Positions 18,634 through 27,448 of a DNA stretch of 64,000 bases are shown piece after piece. How positions within the stretch are numbered: the stretch's first letter is position 1; every line of letters begins with the position of its first letter. The translations under genes were made by a program, and so were the position numbers. The stretch is from an uncultured Lachnospiraceae bacterium (GTDB lineage: Bacteria; Bacillota; Clostridia; Lachnospirales; Lachnospiraceae). The DNA lies in contig CAJTPF010000001.1 of the NCBI GenBank assembly GCA_910578175.1, positions 125,416-189,415 on the forward strand, read 5' to 3'. The notes beneath the pieces are model-generated. The model saw only the letters and a program-made list of their open reading frames with translations. It had not been told where the DNA came from and did no database searches.

Positions 18634-18684
18634 ACAAATAAAAAAGAATAAAAGAATCTCATTTTTCGGATAACTTTTATTCTT
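18634..18684 (-). terminator. Terminator of the ImmA/membrane-protein pair
   Basis: On the minus strand AAGAATAAAAG and CTTTTATTCTT form an 11-bp perfect stem around a 19-base loop, followed by TTTTTATTTG. It overlaps the last codons of the membrane-protein gene. Confidence 0.6.
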
Positions 18685-19216
18685 CTTTATTTGTATGTAT
18701 GTGCTCTCGAACACTTTTATCATAATTTTGCATATTTTTAATAATTTCCGTAAAATTTGTTTCATCGCTTGTATTAAAAAGAAATTCAGCGATTGTTTTT
18801 GGAATGACAATAAATGCAGTCATAAAAGATGTAGCAACTGTTATTAATGTTACGATCGTCTGTAATGAACTTTTACTTGTAAATGCAATGATGATTGATA
18901 TTAATAATGTAATGATGATGCTAGCAAGTACAATCAAAGAACTGTAATAAAAAATTTTTTTATATCTTCTTTTATCTTGTAAGGAATATCTGGCGTTTTC
19001 AATATATATATCTAATAGAGCAGAATAATCTTTATTGTGATGAGACAAATATTCGGTGTCCAATTCTACCAGGTTATTATCGGATGTAACGGGTACTGCC
19101 TGTTCGGTACTTAAGATACTATTTAGAAAATCGTTAATTTCTATTTCATTAGAAGTTAGGTTCTCATTTGTATCTTCTGTTTCCGGTGAAGTAGAATTAG
19201 AAAGCTGTTCATCCAT
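18677..19216 (-). CDS. Unrecognised two-helix membrane protein paired with ImmA-type protease
   Basis: 179 residues. The first 80 are polar and acidic (Ser/Thr/Glu-rich, including EDTNENLTSNEIEIND), then two strong membrane segments (about 95-120 and 125-150), then a short charged tail. No family recognised. Its ATG shares a base with the stop of the upstream protease gene (TAATG), so the two are translationally coupled and probably work together. Inference: the membrane protein may be the effector or the substrate of the protease, an arrangement seen in toxin, phage-exclusion and element-maintenance modules. AT-rich compared with the ABC genes to its right. Confidence 0.6.
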   Translation of the reverse strand: MDEQLSNSTSPETEDTNENLTSNEIEINDFLNSILSTEQAVPVTSDNNLVELDTEYLSHHNKDYSALLDIYIENARYSLQDKRRYKKIFYYSSLIVLASIIITLLISIIIAFTSKSSLQTIVTLITVATSFMTAFIVIPKTIAEFLFNTSDETNFTEIIKNMQNYDKSVREHIHTNKEE

Positions 19217-19803
19217 TATTTAAATTCATCCTTTAACTCATCGATTCGTTTTGTAATTGCAGTTTCAGATACCTGAAACTGTCTGGCTAATTCAGCCACT
19301 TTATCGTATAAGTATAAGTCTGATAAATTTGCATATGCTTTAATGAACAAAGATTTTGGCATTAACAGATTTGCGGCAAAAGTATTGGCCCGTTGTTCGG
19401 TTGGTCTGTTTGTGTTACGGGTGTCATATCCGTCGTAAAATGCTAATTTATTATTTCGGTCAAAATCAAAAATATAATGGCACAATTCGTGCGCCATGGT
19501 AAAACGTTGATGTCCAAGATTATCGTTGCGATTAATGGAAATTACTTTATCTGTTTTATATTTATCTTTTAGTTTATAATCAATTCCAATAATTCCTGAT
19601 AAAGTAGGCGAGAAATCATAATTCTGTATGATAACCTCAAAACCCAATAATTTCATAATTTTTACGATTGGAATTGGTGCTGATGATATATCGAATTTTT
19701 TTAAAATTTTATTTGCTGCAGATTCCATATCATCAGAATAATTTTCATTTAAATCTCGTATGAGTTTTTCCACAATATACCCACTCTTTCTAAATACCCT
19801 CAT
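19216..19803 (-). CDS. ImmA/IrrE-family metallopeptidase
   Basis: 195-residue zinc protease. The HELCH motif (residues 105-109) gives the two zinc His and the catalytic Glu; the downstream helix EQRANTFAANLLMP carries the third conserved acidic residue of the family. The C-terminus (VAELARQFQVSETAITKRIDEL) looks like a small helix-turn-helix. ImmA of ICEBs1 cleaves the element repressor ImmR to switch on transfer genes, and IrrE cleaves a regulator after DNA damage. Here an XRE-type repressor target could be one of the element's XRE proteins, but the direct partner in the operon is the membrane protein. Start ATG at 19803; AAGGA upstream. Confidence 0.85.
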   Translation of the reverse strand: MRVFRKSGYIVEKLIRDLNENYSDDMESAANKILKKFDISSAPIPIVKIMKLLGFEVIIQNYDFSPTLSGIIGIDYKLKDKYKTDKVISINRNDNLGHQRFTMAHELCHYIFDFDRNNKLAFYDGYDTRNTNRPTEQRANTFAANLLMPKSLFIKAYANLSDLYLYDKVAELARQFQVSETAITKRIDELKDEFK

Positions 19804-19813
19804 GTTGACATTC

Positions 19814-19853
19814 CTTATAGTGTTTACTATAAGTATGACAGTAAGAGACTCAA
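19814..19853 (-). promoter_or_regulatory. Promoter and palindromic operator of the immA-like operon
   Basis: A perfect palindrome, CTTATAGT-GTTT-ACTATAAG (19814-19833), overlaps the -10 TATAGT of a minus-strand promoter whose -35 TTGAGT is at 19848-19853 (16-base spacing). The same palindrome also contains TATAAG, 17 bases after a plus-strand TTGACA at 19805-19810, so an opposing promoter is possible. Likely a repressor site. Confidence 0.55.
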
Positions 19854-19963
19854 TTATGTAAATAATCTTGTTTTAGTATATCAAAATTTTTGCCTTTTTT
19901 CAATATATCTTAAGGCTAAAATCTATATGTTTCTTTTACCGATCAGACGTTTCTTCTGTGATC

Positions 19964-21703
19964 TTATGAAAACTGACTGTTATAGAGAACCGCATATTTT
20001 CCGTTCCGGTTCATCAGTTCCTCGTGGGTTCCGACCTCTTTTATGTCTCCGTCCTCCATATACAGGATCATGTCGGCATCCCGGATGGTAGACAAGCGGT
20101 GTGCAATCACAAAGCTGGTGCGTCCTTTCATAAGCTGCGCCATGGCCCGCTGAATCAGGACTTCGGTATGGGTATCCACATTACTGGTGGCTTCGTCCAG
20201 GATCATGATTTCCGGGTCGGAAGCAATGGCGCGGGTAATGGTCAGAAGCTGACGCTCGCCCTGGGATATGTTTTCTGCGCCTTTTGTCAGAAGCATATCG
20301 TATCCGCCGGGAAGGGTTTTGATGAAATCATGGGCACAGGCCGATTTTGCGGCTGCAATGATTTTGTTCCGGTCCATATGTTCACCAGCATATTCCAGAT
20401 TCTCTGCAATGGTACCCTCAAACAGCCAGGTATCCTGTAAGACCATACCGAACCGGCTCCGTAGTTCATCCCGCGGCATTTTCCGGATATCCGTTCCGTC
20501 CACGGCGATGGAACCGCCGGCAATCTCATAAAATCGCATCAGCAGGTTGACCAGGGTTGTTTTACCGGCACCGGTAGGCCCTGCAATGGCAACTTTCTGA
20601 CCGGGTGATACCGTCAGATTAACGTCTTTCATTAACATACGGTCCGGGGTATAGCCAAACCGGACATTTCGGAAAGTTACGCTGCCGGAGCGTTCCCGTG
20701 GAAGGATGGCGTTTTCCGCATCCGGCAGTTCTTCCTCTGCATCCAATAAAGCAAAGATCCGGTTTCCCGCAGCTTTGGCGGCGCCGAAACTTCCTGCCAT
20801 ACCTGCCAGTGAGGAAAAAGGTTCGGCAAACCGCCGGGTGTATTCCAGCATTGCCTGTACATTTCCTACCGTGATCCGACCTGCGATGACGCCAAGACAG
20901 CCGATGGCCGCACAGATCACATATCCCATATCGCTGACCAGCGTGGTGATCGGACTAACTGCGCCGGCAGTGGTTTCCGCTTTGTAGGAACTGTTTTTTA
21001 ATTCTTCATTGAGCGCCTGAAAGTCAGCGTTTGCCCGTTCCTGATAGCTGAAGGACTGAACGACCTGCTGGCCGTTGTACATTTCCTCAATATATCCGTT
21101 AAGACGTCCCAGCAGTTCCTGCTGCCGGTTGTAATGCCTGGCGCCGGATCGCATCACGCCGGCTGCACTCAGCAGGGAAAGGGGGACCAGGATCACCGGG
21201 ATCATGGTCAGCTTAGGACTGATTGCCAGCATCATCAAAAGAATTCCGATGGCAGTGATGACCTGGGTAACAATGGAGGTCAGATTCTGGCTGACGGTAT
21301 TATTAATGGTATCCACATCATTGGTAATGATACTGAGAATATCCCCATGGGTATGTGTATCATAGTAATCCAGTTTCAGCCGGTGCATTTTGCGATCGAT
21401 ATCACTTCGGATTTCCTGCATGACATTCGCCGTGATCTTTGCCATATGGAAGCCCTGCAGGAACGAGAAGAACTGGGAAACCAGATAAAGGCATACCAGA
21501 GCCGTCAGCAGCCAGAGGATCGTATCCCGGTAGAATACGCCGTCCCGGATACTGTCAAACAGGGTGGTGGTAACCTTGCCGATCACAAATGGGGCCATAA
21601 CGGTGAAAACGGTACTGACGGATGCGAACAGTAAGACGAAGAATAACCGTAGCCGGCAGGCTTTGAAGTAGCCGGACAGCCGTTTAAAAACAGATTGGTT
21701 CAT
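19964..21703 (-). CDS. ABC exporter, fused membrane and ATPase subunit (second of heterodimer)
   Basis: 579 residues. The membrane domain has six segments (about 20-300), typical of type-I exporters; the nucleotide-binding domain has P-loop GPTGAGKTT, Q-loop LQDTW, signature NISQGERQL (a normal family variant of LSGGQ), Walker B IMILDEATSNVD and switch His in AHRLST. It pumps lipids, drugs or peptides as a heterodimer with the gene just upstream, whose stop is 1 base from this ATG. AAAGGAGG precedes the start at 21703. Expression is probably driven by the MerR-type promoter at 23470. Since the partner is frameshifted, this subunit may be without a functional mate. Confidence 0.9.
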   Translation of the reverse strand: MNQSVFKRLSGYFKACRLRLFFVLLFASVSTVFTVMAPFVIGKVTTTLFDSIRDGVFYRDTILWLLTALVCLYLVSQFFSFLQGFHMAKITANVMQEIRSDIDRKMHRLKLDYYDTHTHGDILSIITNDVDTINNTVSQNLTSIVTQVITAIGILLMMLAISPKLTMIPVILVPLSLLSAAGVMRSGARHYNRQQELLGRLNGYIEEMYNGQQVVQSFSYQERANADFQALNEELKNSSYKAETTAGAVSPITTLVSDMGYVICAAIGCLGVIAGRITVGNVQAMLEYTRRFAEPFSSLAGMAGSFGAAKAAGNRIFALLDAEEELPDAENAILPRERSGSVTFRNVRFGYTPDRMLMKDVNLTVSPGQKVAIAGPTGAGKTTLVNLLMRFYEIAGGSIAVDGTDIRKMPRDELRSRFGMVLQDTWLFEGTIAENLEYAGEHMDRNKIIAAAKSACAHDFIKTLPGGYDMLLTKGAENISQGERQLLTITRAIASDPEIMILDEATSNVDTHTEVLIQRAMAQLMKGRTSFVIAHRLSTIRDADMILYMEDGDIKEVGTHEELMNRNGKYAVLYNSQFS

Positions 21704-21704
21704 A

Positions 21705-23428
21705 TCAGATCGCCTCCTTTCCCAGTTGTATCTCTGCAATTTCCCGATAGAGCGGACAAGTCTGCAGAAGTTCTTTATGGGTTCCCTGTCCCGCAATGGT
21801 ACCGTCGTCTATGACAAGAATACGGTCCGCATCCAAAATGCTGCTTACCCGTTGTGCCACCATGATAATTGTAGCATTTCCGATGGCAGCTTTTAAGTTT
21901 TTGCGGAGCGTCTGGTCGGTTTTCATATCCAGAGCGGAAAAACTGTCGTCAAATATATAGATTTCCGGATGTTTCATGACCGCCCGGGCAATTGCCATAC
22001 GCTGCCGTTGTCCGCCGGAAAGATTCGTACCGCCCTGGGCGATGGAATCGTGATATCCGTCTTTCTTTTTTAAGATAAATTCTTCTGCACAGGCTATCCG
22101 GGCAGCTTCCTGCCAGTCCTGTTCCGTTCCGTCTGTTTTTCCGAAATTCAGATTCGAAGCGATATCTCCTGAAAATAAAATATTTTTCTGTGGAACATAT
22201 CCAATCAGGGAACGGAGATCATCCACGGCATATTCTTTTGCGTTGATTCCGTCGATCAGGACTTCTCCGAATAAAGGGTCGTAGAGACGGGGAATCAGTT
22301 TTAATATACTGGATTTTCCGCGGCCGGTTCCGCCGATTATGGCGGTGATCTCTCCGGGATGGGTTTCAAAACTGATATCTTTTAAGATCGGTTCCTGGGC
22401 GCCGGGATAAGCAAAGGCTACATGACGAAATTCCACGGTACTGCGGAGCGGACGTTCTTCCAGGGAAAACCTGCCGTCCTGAATCCCTGGTTCCGTATTC
22501 AATACTTCCGCAATCCGTCTAGAACAGGCATATGCGGTAGGAAACATCATGATCACAAGGGCAAGCATCATGACAGACATCAGTACCATACTGATATACT
22601 GGCTGTTTGCCACCAGCGACCCTACCTCCATGGCGCCGGTTTCCACATAATGGGCACCAAGTCCTAAAACCGCCGCCGTGGTAACGCCGAAGATCACATT
22701 AATGACAGGCATTAGGAGACTTGTGACCCGTCCGGAAGTCATCGCAGTTGCGGCATGATCGGTATTTGCTTCTGCAAAGCGGCCGTTTTCCGTTTTCTGT
22801 TTATTAAACGCCCGGATGACACGGACGCCTTCCAGGGATTCCAGAAACAGCTGGTTCATTTTGTCCAGTTTGTTTCGGAGTCTGACCGAATAACGGGAAG
22901 CAAACAAAATGACAATGCCGCATCCCAGCAATAGTACGGGAATCGCAATGCTCAGCACGGAACTGACCCGGCCGCCGGTAGCCGAAGAAAAGACCAGACC
23001 GGCAACGGCCATCATGGGAGCAAGGATTCCGATCCGCAGGAGCATGGTGAGAAAGTTCTGAACATTGGTGATATCCGAGGTGCTTCGCGTGACCAGGCTG
23101 GCGGTACCGAAGGAATCCAGTTCTTTGGCGGAAAAGCTTTGTACTTTGCCAAAGACCCGGCTGCGCAGTCCGGCAGCAAAGTCTGTGGAAATACGGGAAG
23201 CCATCCGGACCGATAAAAATTGATGGTACAGGCCAGTACCGTTATTCCCGCCATGACAACGGCAAGGGTTAAGATGGTACGGCGGGAAGAATCCGAGACG
23301 CCGTTATTGAACATACGGGCTAACAGGGAAGGGAGCATCATTTCCCCGACTGCAGATATCAGGACCAGTATGGACAGCAGAAGGATCTGCTGTATTTTTA
23401 ATGTTACATTTGAAAAGATAGTTTTCAT
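21705..23428 (-). pseudogene. ABC exporter subunit, frameshifted near the N-terminus
   Basis: The protein starts at 23428 (MKTIFSNV, preceded by AGGAGGAATAG) with its first two membrane segments in one frame; after TINF at about 23215-23219 the homology continues in another frame as SVRMASRISTDFAAGLRSRVF. The break falls in a run of five A on the plus strand (five T in the gene); a sixth would restore the frame, giving about 575 residues. The rest is intact: GGTGRGKSS P-loop (Arg replaces the usual Ala/Ser), LSGGQRQRMAIARA signature, IYIFDDSFSALD. Either a real single-base deletion or a homopolymer sequencing error. A reinitiation product from ATG 23204 would lack two membrane helices. Confidence 0.8.
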
Positions 23429-23469
23429 TCTATTCCTCCTGTCGGTTGTAGTTTGTTTTGATATGTGAT

Positions 23470-23500
23470 AGTATAAGGGGTACAGTAACTGTAAGGTCAA
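23470..23500 (-). promoter_or_regulatory. MerR-type promoter of the ABC exporter operon
   Basis: On the minus strand TTGACC and TATACT are 19 bases apart, the overlong spacing that MerR-family activators correct by untwisting DNA. The spacer holds a dyad, TACAGT-T-ACTGTA (23481-23493). The MerR gene starts 12 bases beyond in the opposite direction, so it can control both itself and the exporter. Confidence 0.85.
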
Positions 23501-23511
23501 GAGGTTCTAAG

Positions 23512-24330
23512 ATGAAAAAGAAAAAATTTTTATATACCACCGGAGAGTTCGCAAAACTGAACGGAATCAACAAGCGTACCCTGCATTATTATGATGAGAT
23601 CGGCTTGTTTTCTCCGGAATACAGAGAAGAAAACGGATACCGGTATTATACCTGTTTTCAGACGGTCCAGTTAGAACTGATCCTGATCCTGAGAAAAATC
23701 GGCATGTCCATTGAAGAAATCATGCATTATCAGAAGAGTCCTTCCGGCGCCTCTTTTGCGGATCTGATTTCCGAGAAGAAGCGTCTGATCGACCAGTCCA
23801 TTCAGGAACTTTTGGAGACAAAAACCTTTTTGGAGCAAAAATCCGATAAGCTGGCTTTGAGCCTGACGGTCCGCCATGGAACCGTGGAGACGGTCACACT
23901 TCCAAAGCAGCCGCTGCTGCTCAGCGCTCCCATCACGGGAGCCTATGACGATAATGATTTTGTGGTTGCCACGGATTTCTCATTGCGGCTTAAATCCATT
24001 TTCGGACTTTATGATAATTTTGGAAGCCGCATATCCGTAGATTGTATTTCTGAGGGAAATTTTAACAATTATGACTGTTTTTACGCTTACGGCAGACCGG
24101 ATACGGAAGACTGTGATGCCATCCGGCCGGGAGGAACGTATATAAGGGCATTTTGTATCGGAGGATGGGAAAAACTAAAGGAAGTATATCATATGATTGG
24201 TTCATATGCCGGAACGAATCATCTGGAGCTGTCTGGATATGCCTATGAAGAGGGACTGAATGAAATGTCATTACGCAACCGGGAAGATTATATTACGATG
24301 ATCACAGTTGCGTACAGAGAGAAGAAGTAA
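23512..24330 (+). CDS. MerR-family regulator with effector-binding domain
   Basis: 272 residues. N-terminal winged helix typical of MerR: YTTGEFAKLNGINKRTLHYYDEIGL, then ENGYRYY (both read in overlap), a long dimerisation helix (about 80-125), and a C-terminal part of about 140 residues with the beta pattern of GyrI/BmrR-like effector domains (RPGGTYIRAFCIGGW). Such proteins bind bulky drugs or metabolites and activate efflux genes. It is divergent from the ABC exporter and adjacent to a textbook MerR promoter, which makes the regulatory link strong. The start at 23512 follows AGAGG; upstream in-frame codons would run through the promoter. Confidence 0.9.
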   Translation: MKKKKFLYTTGEFAKLNGINKRTLHYYDEIGLFSPEYREENGYRYYTCFQTVQLELILILRKIGMSIEEIMHYQKSPSGASFADLISEKKRLIDQSIQELLETKTFLEQKSDKLALSLTVRHGTVETVTLPKQPLLLSAPITGAYDDNDFVVATDFSLRLKSIFGLYDNFGSRISVDCISEGNFNNYDCFYAYGRPDTEDCDAIRPGGTYIRAFCIGGWEKLKEVYHMIGSYAGTNHLELSGYAYEEGLNEMSLRNREDYITMITVAYREKK

Positions 24331-24397
24331 CAGACGGATATACTGAACTTCCGGTCCGGTGTCCAGCCCCGGGCGGACGATGATTCATGAGAGCTGT

Positions 24398-25870
24398 TTA
24401 TTGTGCTTTGTATAAATGAATGGTCAGGGTATCCCCGGGGCGGTCATAATCAATGGATGTCACGATCTTTCGCAATAGTTCCGCCTTATAAGCGACATCC
24501 GCATCCGAAGTCAGAATGTCATAAACATTTTTTATTTCCTTCAGAAAATTTTCTGTTTCTGGTCCGTTTTTTGTTCCCTGTTTCAGGGAACTCAGTTCTG
24601 ACAGGATCCGGTTCCGTTCTTCCGTGATCATGGTTTTATTTGCCTTATATTCCTCCAGCGTATCAATGCCGTCCAGATAAGCTTCTTTTATCCGTGTCTC
24701 TTTGATATCCAGTCTGGACAGAAGACGGTTGATCCGGATTTGTTCGGTATCTGCAGATTCATTGATCCGGATCTTTTCATAGGAGACATTCCCGGAGGCT
24801 AATATTTCATGTAATCCGTCCAGTACGGCTGTTTCCAGTTTTATGGCCGATATCTGGTGACTGACGCTGCATGTTCCCTTCCGGTACCGGTAACATTGAA
24901 AATACATGTATGTTTTTCCGGCCGGGCTCTTTCCAAGGGACGTAGATAAACTGGCGCCGCAGGCGGAACATTTCACCAATCCGCTGAGCCAGTGTTTGTA
25001 TGTCCCGGAGGGCTGCTGCTTTTTCGGACGGTATTCCGTTTCATAGCGGTTTGCTGCAGACTGCCATAGTTTCTCTGAAATAATGGGTTCATGGATTCCC
25101 TTTTTTATGATCCATTCAGACCGGTCTTTTATTTTTTTTCTGCCCCTTTCGGCATAATTCCATCGTATCATTCCGTAGTAAAGGGGATTTTTAAGTATAT
25201 ATTCAATGGAGCGGCGTTCGAATCTGCCTCCGTTTTTCGTCCGGCAGCCGGATTCGTTCAGTTCTTTGGCAATGGAATGCATACCTTTATTTTCGTATAC
25301 ATACAATTCAAATATTCTTTTAATGATAGCTGCTTCTTCCGGCACAATAACGGGTCTGCCGTCTTTCATCCGGTAGCCAAGGGGGGAGCTGCATTGATAG
25401 TTTCCACGCATGGCGTTTTCGGTCATGCCGCGGAACACTTCGCCGGATAAGCGGATGGAGTAGTATTCATCCATCCATTCAATGATCCGTTCGATCAGGC
25501 TGCCGAAGGGTCCGTCAGCCAGTGGTTCCGAGACACTGATCACGTCTACATTGTTTTTTTTGAGCAGGGATTTGTATACGATGCTTTCTTCCTGATTTCT
25601 TGCAAACCGGGAAAACTTCCAAACCAGGATCACATCGATGGGATGTTCCTTTGATTTGGCATAGCCGATCATTTTCTGGAATTCCGGCCGTTTATCCGCC
25701 CGCTTTCCGGAGATACCGTTTTCCAGAAATATGAAATCATCGCTTATGATGATATTGTTCGTCCGGGCATAGTCCAGCAGAAGACGCTTTTGTGCGTCTG
25801 GGGAGAGTTCTTCCTGCTTGTCGGTACTGACACGGATGTAGAGGGCGCCTGTTTTTAAGTGTTCTGCCAT
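24398..25870 (-). CDS. Large serine recombinase
   Basis: 490 residues. N-terminal resolvase domain with nucleophile Ser15 in ALYIRVSTDKQ, and arginines in KFSRFARNQEE; recombinase domain (about 160-270) with SPLGYRM and ILKNPLYYGMIRW; zinc ribbon CSACG followed by CYRYRKGTC; C-terminal coiled coil (about 350-450). Large serine recombinases integrate and excise mobile DNA at short att sites, with strand exchange at a 2-bp core; SpoIVCA of Bacillus skin belongs here. It is the only recombinase in the element and the best candidate for cutting at the two GGATGACC copies. It lies 3.8 kb from the right end, which is unusual because integrase genes commonly lie next to the att site. AGGATGG precedes the ATG. 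Confidence 0.93.
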   Translation of the reverse strand: MAEHLKTGALYIRVSTDKQEELSPDAQKRLLLDYARTNNIIISDDFIFLENGISGKRADKRPEFQKMIGYAKSKEHPIDVILVWKFSRFARNQEESIVYKSLLKKNNVDVISVSEPLADGPFGSLIERIIEWMDEYYSIRLSGEVFRGMTENAMRGNYQCSSPLGYRMKDGRPVIVPEEAAIIKRIFELYVYENKGMHSIAKELNESGCRTKNGGRFERRSIEYILKNPLYYGMIRWNYAERGRKKIKDRSEWIIKKGIHEPIISEKLWQSAANRYETEYRPKKQQPSGTYKHWLSGLVKCSACGASLSTSLGKSPAGKTYMYFQCYRYRKGTCSVSHQISAIKLETAVLDGLHEILASGNVSYEKIRINESADTEQIRINRLLSRLDIKETRIKEAYLDGIDTLEEYKANKTMITEERNRILSELSSLKQGTKNGPETENFLKEIKNVYDILTSDADVAYKAELLRKIVTSIDYDRPGDTLTIHLYKAQ

Positions 25871-25973
25871 AATTTATAAACCATCCTGACTGGCGTTTGG
25901 TTGAATCTAAATATTCTATATCTGGCCATGATCATTAGCTATAATATATTCATGATATTTGCAAAGTATTTGT

Positions 25974-26015
25974 GATCTATAAAGATATTTATATTTCATG
26001 TTTGTTTTATAGATC
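25974..26015. repeat. Inverted repeat upstream of the recombinase gene
   Basis: GATCTATAAA (25974-25983) and TTTATAGATC (26006-26015) are perfect 10-bp arms separated by 22 bases, about 100 bases from the recombinase start. It could be an operator or a hairpin; no T tract follows. Confidence 0.45.
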
Positions 26016-26095
26016 CAAACATAATGAAAATAATATTGTACAACCTGAATGACATAGATTTTAGTAAGAATGATGGCATTGGGGAATAGAGGCGT

Positions 26096-26233
26096 ATGAA
26101 AGTAATCGTGGAGATAGGTGGTAAAGATATAAATGAATTAACAGAAGAAGAAAAGATCAGGCTGTCAGAGGAACTAAATGCTCAGGCATTGGAAGCATCA
26201 GGTTATCAGATCGTGGAAAAAGGTCCGACTTGA
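26096..26233 (+). CDS. Small acidic protein divergent from the recombinase
   Basis: 45 residues, beginning MKVIVEIGGKDINELTEEE and ending in VEKGPT. A purine-rich GAATAGAGG lies before the ATG. No domain recognised. It lies 225 bases from the recombinase start in the opposite direction. Excision factors of serine integrases are small, diverse and often encoded near the integrase, so this is one candidate, but nothing in the sequence proves it. It could also be a remnant. Confidence 0.5.
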   Translation: MKVIVEIGGKDINELTEEEKIRLSEELNAQALEASGYQIVEKGPT

Positions 26234-26407
26234 AACGGTTACTGATCCTCCTGTTAACTTGACAGGATAAGCTTATCATTATGAAAGACGGGGCAAAAAC
26301 AGAATCTTTTATAAAACTTATTCCATCTGGGAAACCGTTGTGATATAATGAAGCCATTGACAAATCAAAAGTTGTATGGCTTTGTGGATAAGAAGAGGAG
26401 GTTCCGG

Positions 26408-27229
26408 ATGAAAAATTTCAATGATACTGCCGACAGTATTGCAGAGGATGCGGTACGATATGCCAGAAAGAACGGAATAGAACTTGATTATTCAAGAGAA
26501 AGTGCCCAAAACGTTGATGCTTTTCTCGGAGTCTGTCATGATAGTCTTGACAAGTATGATGGCGATGAGGGTGCAGAAATCTTGTGGAATATTGCAGTTC
26601 TGTTCGGAACATATATCGGGGAGATGCTGTTGCGCTCTGGACTGGCTGAAAAGGGGTTTGTCTGGGTCGAGGACGATGGAGTTCCTATACTCAGCATTCC
26701 AGACAATCAAACTGCCGTTTCACCCATTACCAAAGCCCACAAGCGAATCCTTAACGGTGTAGAGGACAGTATTAAAAGCTTTGTTGACGTGGTGTTCTCT
26801 GCAATAAATGGTGAGTGGCCAAAAACAGGAGTGTTGCGGGTTCCCGATGTTGAAACCGCAAGCGGTAAAAAAAACGGGAGAATTGTTTTTAAAGAATCGG
26901 ATTATTACATATCCCTTGTTGCGGAGGGAAAAGAGGATTTTGTTATCTTTAACTCTCACGATGGATTTTTTCAATTTTACGGAGTTGGAAATCAATTCGT
27001 CTGCGAGGTCTGGTTCAATCTGGGTGGTTGCAGGGCGTATGCACTGATCAATCCCGATTGTACGAATACCGAGCGTGTAAACCTTGTTACACCGTTTGGT
27101 CAATATACTCCAAAGGAGCTGGAAATTATTTCGCTGGAACAGCTTAAAACAGCCGTGCATGAGTATTTTTCCAATCTTGAGGAATCGGACTTTCTCGCAA
27201 AAGTCCCGCATGAGAAACTGGAAATGTAA
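26408..27229 (+). CDS. Unrecognised 273-residue protein, possibly immunity-like
   Basis: Start at 26408 is set by AAGAGGAGG just upstream; the frame is open further but without a site. No signal peptide or membrane segment. The N-terminal part (about 20-100) with AEILWNIAVLFGTYIGEML and GFVWVEDDGVP resembles, weakly, DUF3806-type domains found among polymorphic-toxin immunity proteins; the C-terminal part is beta-rich (YYISLVAEGKEDFVIF, FFQFYGVGNQFVCEVWF). Function unknown. It is a stand-alone cytosolic gene with its own terminator, inside the mobile element and without a toxin gene beside it. Confidence 0.65.
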   Translation: MKNFNDTADSIAEDAVRYARKNGIELDYSRESAQNVDAFLGVCHDSLDKYDGDEGAEILWNIAVLFGTYIGEMLLRSGLAEKGFVWVEDDGVPILSIPDNQTAVSPITKAHKRILNGVEDSIKSFVDVVFSAINGEWPKTGVLRVPDVETASGKKNGRIVFKESDYYISLVAEGKEDFVIFNSHDGFFQFYGVGNQFVCEVWFNLGGCRAYALINPDCTNTERVNLVTPFGQYTPKELEIISLEQLKTAVHEYFSNLEESDFLAKVPHEKLEM

Positions 27230-27273
27230 AACTTCCGGTCTGTGAGTCATAAAACTGAATGAAAACTATTAAA

Positions 27274-27312
27274 TGCCGTTGCATGGAAAAAACCAGGCAA
27301 CGGTATTTCTTT
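27274..27312 (+). terminator. Rho-independent terminator
   Basis: CCGTTGC (27276-27282) pairs with GCAACGG (27297-27303), extended by ATGG/CCAG inside, followed by a T-rich tail. It ends the 26408-27229 unit. Confidence 0.75.
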
Positions 27313-27448
27313 ATTGCTGCTTCATCCTGCTCAATGGGGAATCATTATATGGTTATAAATTATTTAATTCCATGTGTTAAAAATGGATTACAATTCTCAT
27401 TTTATGATATAAAATAAACATGAAAAGTATATATTGAGGTGAATAAAA

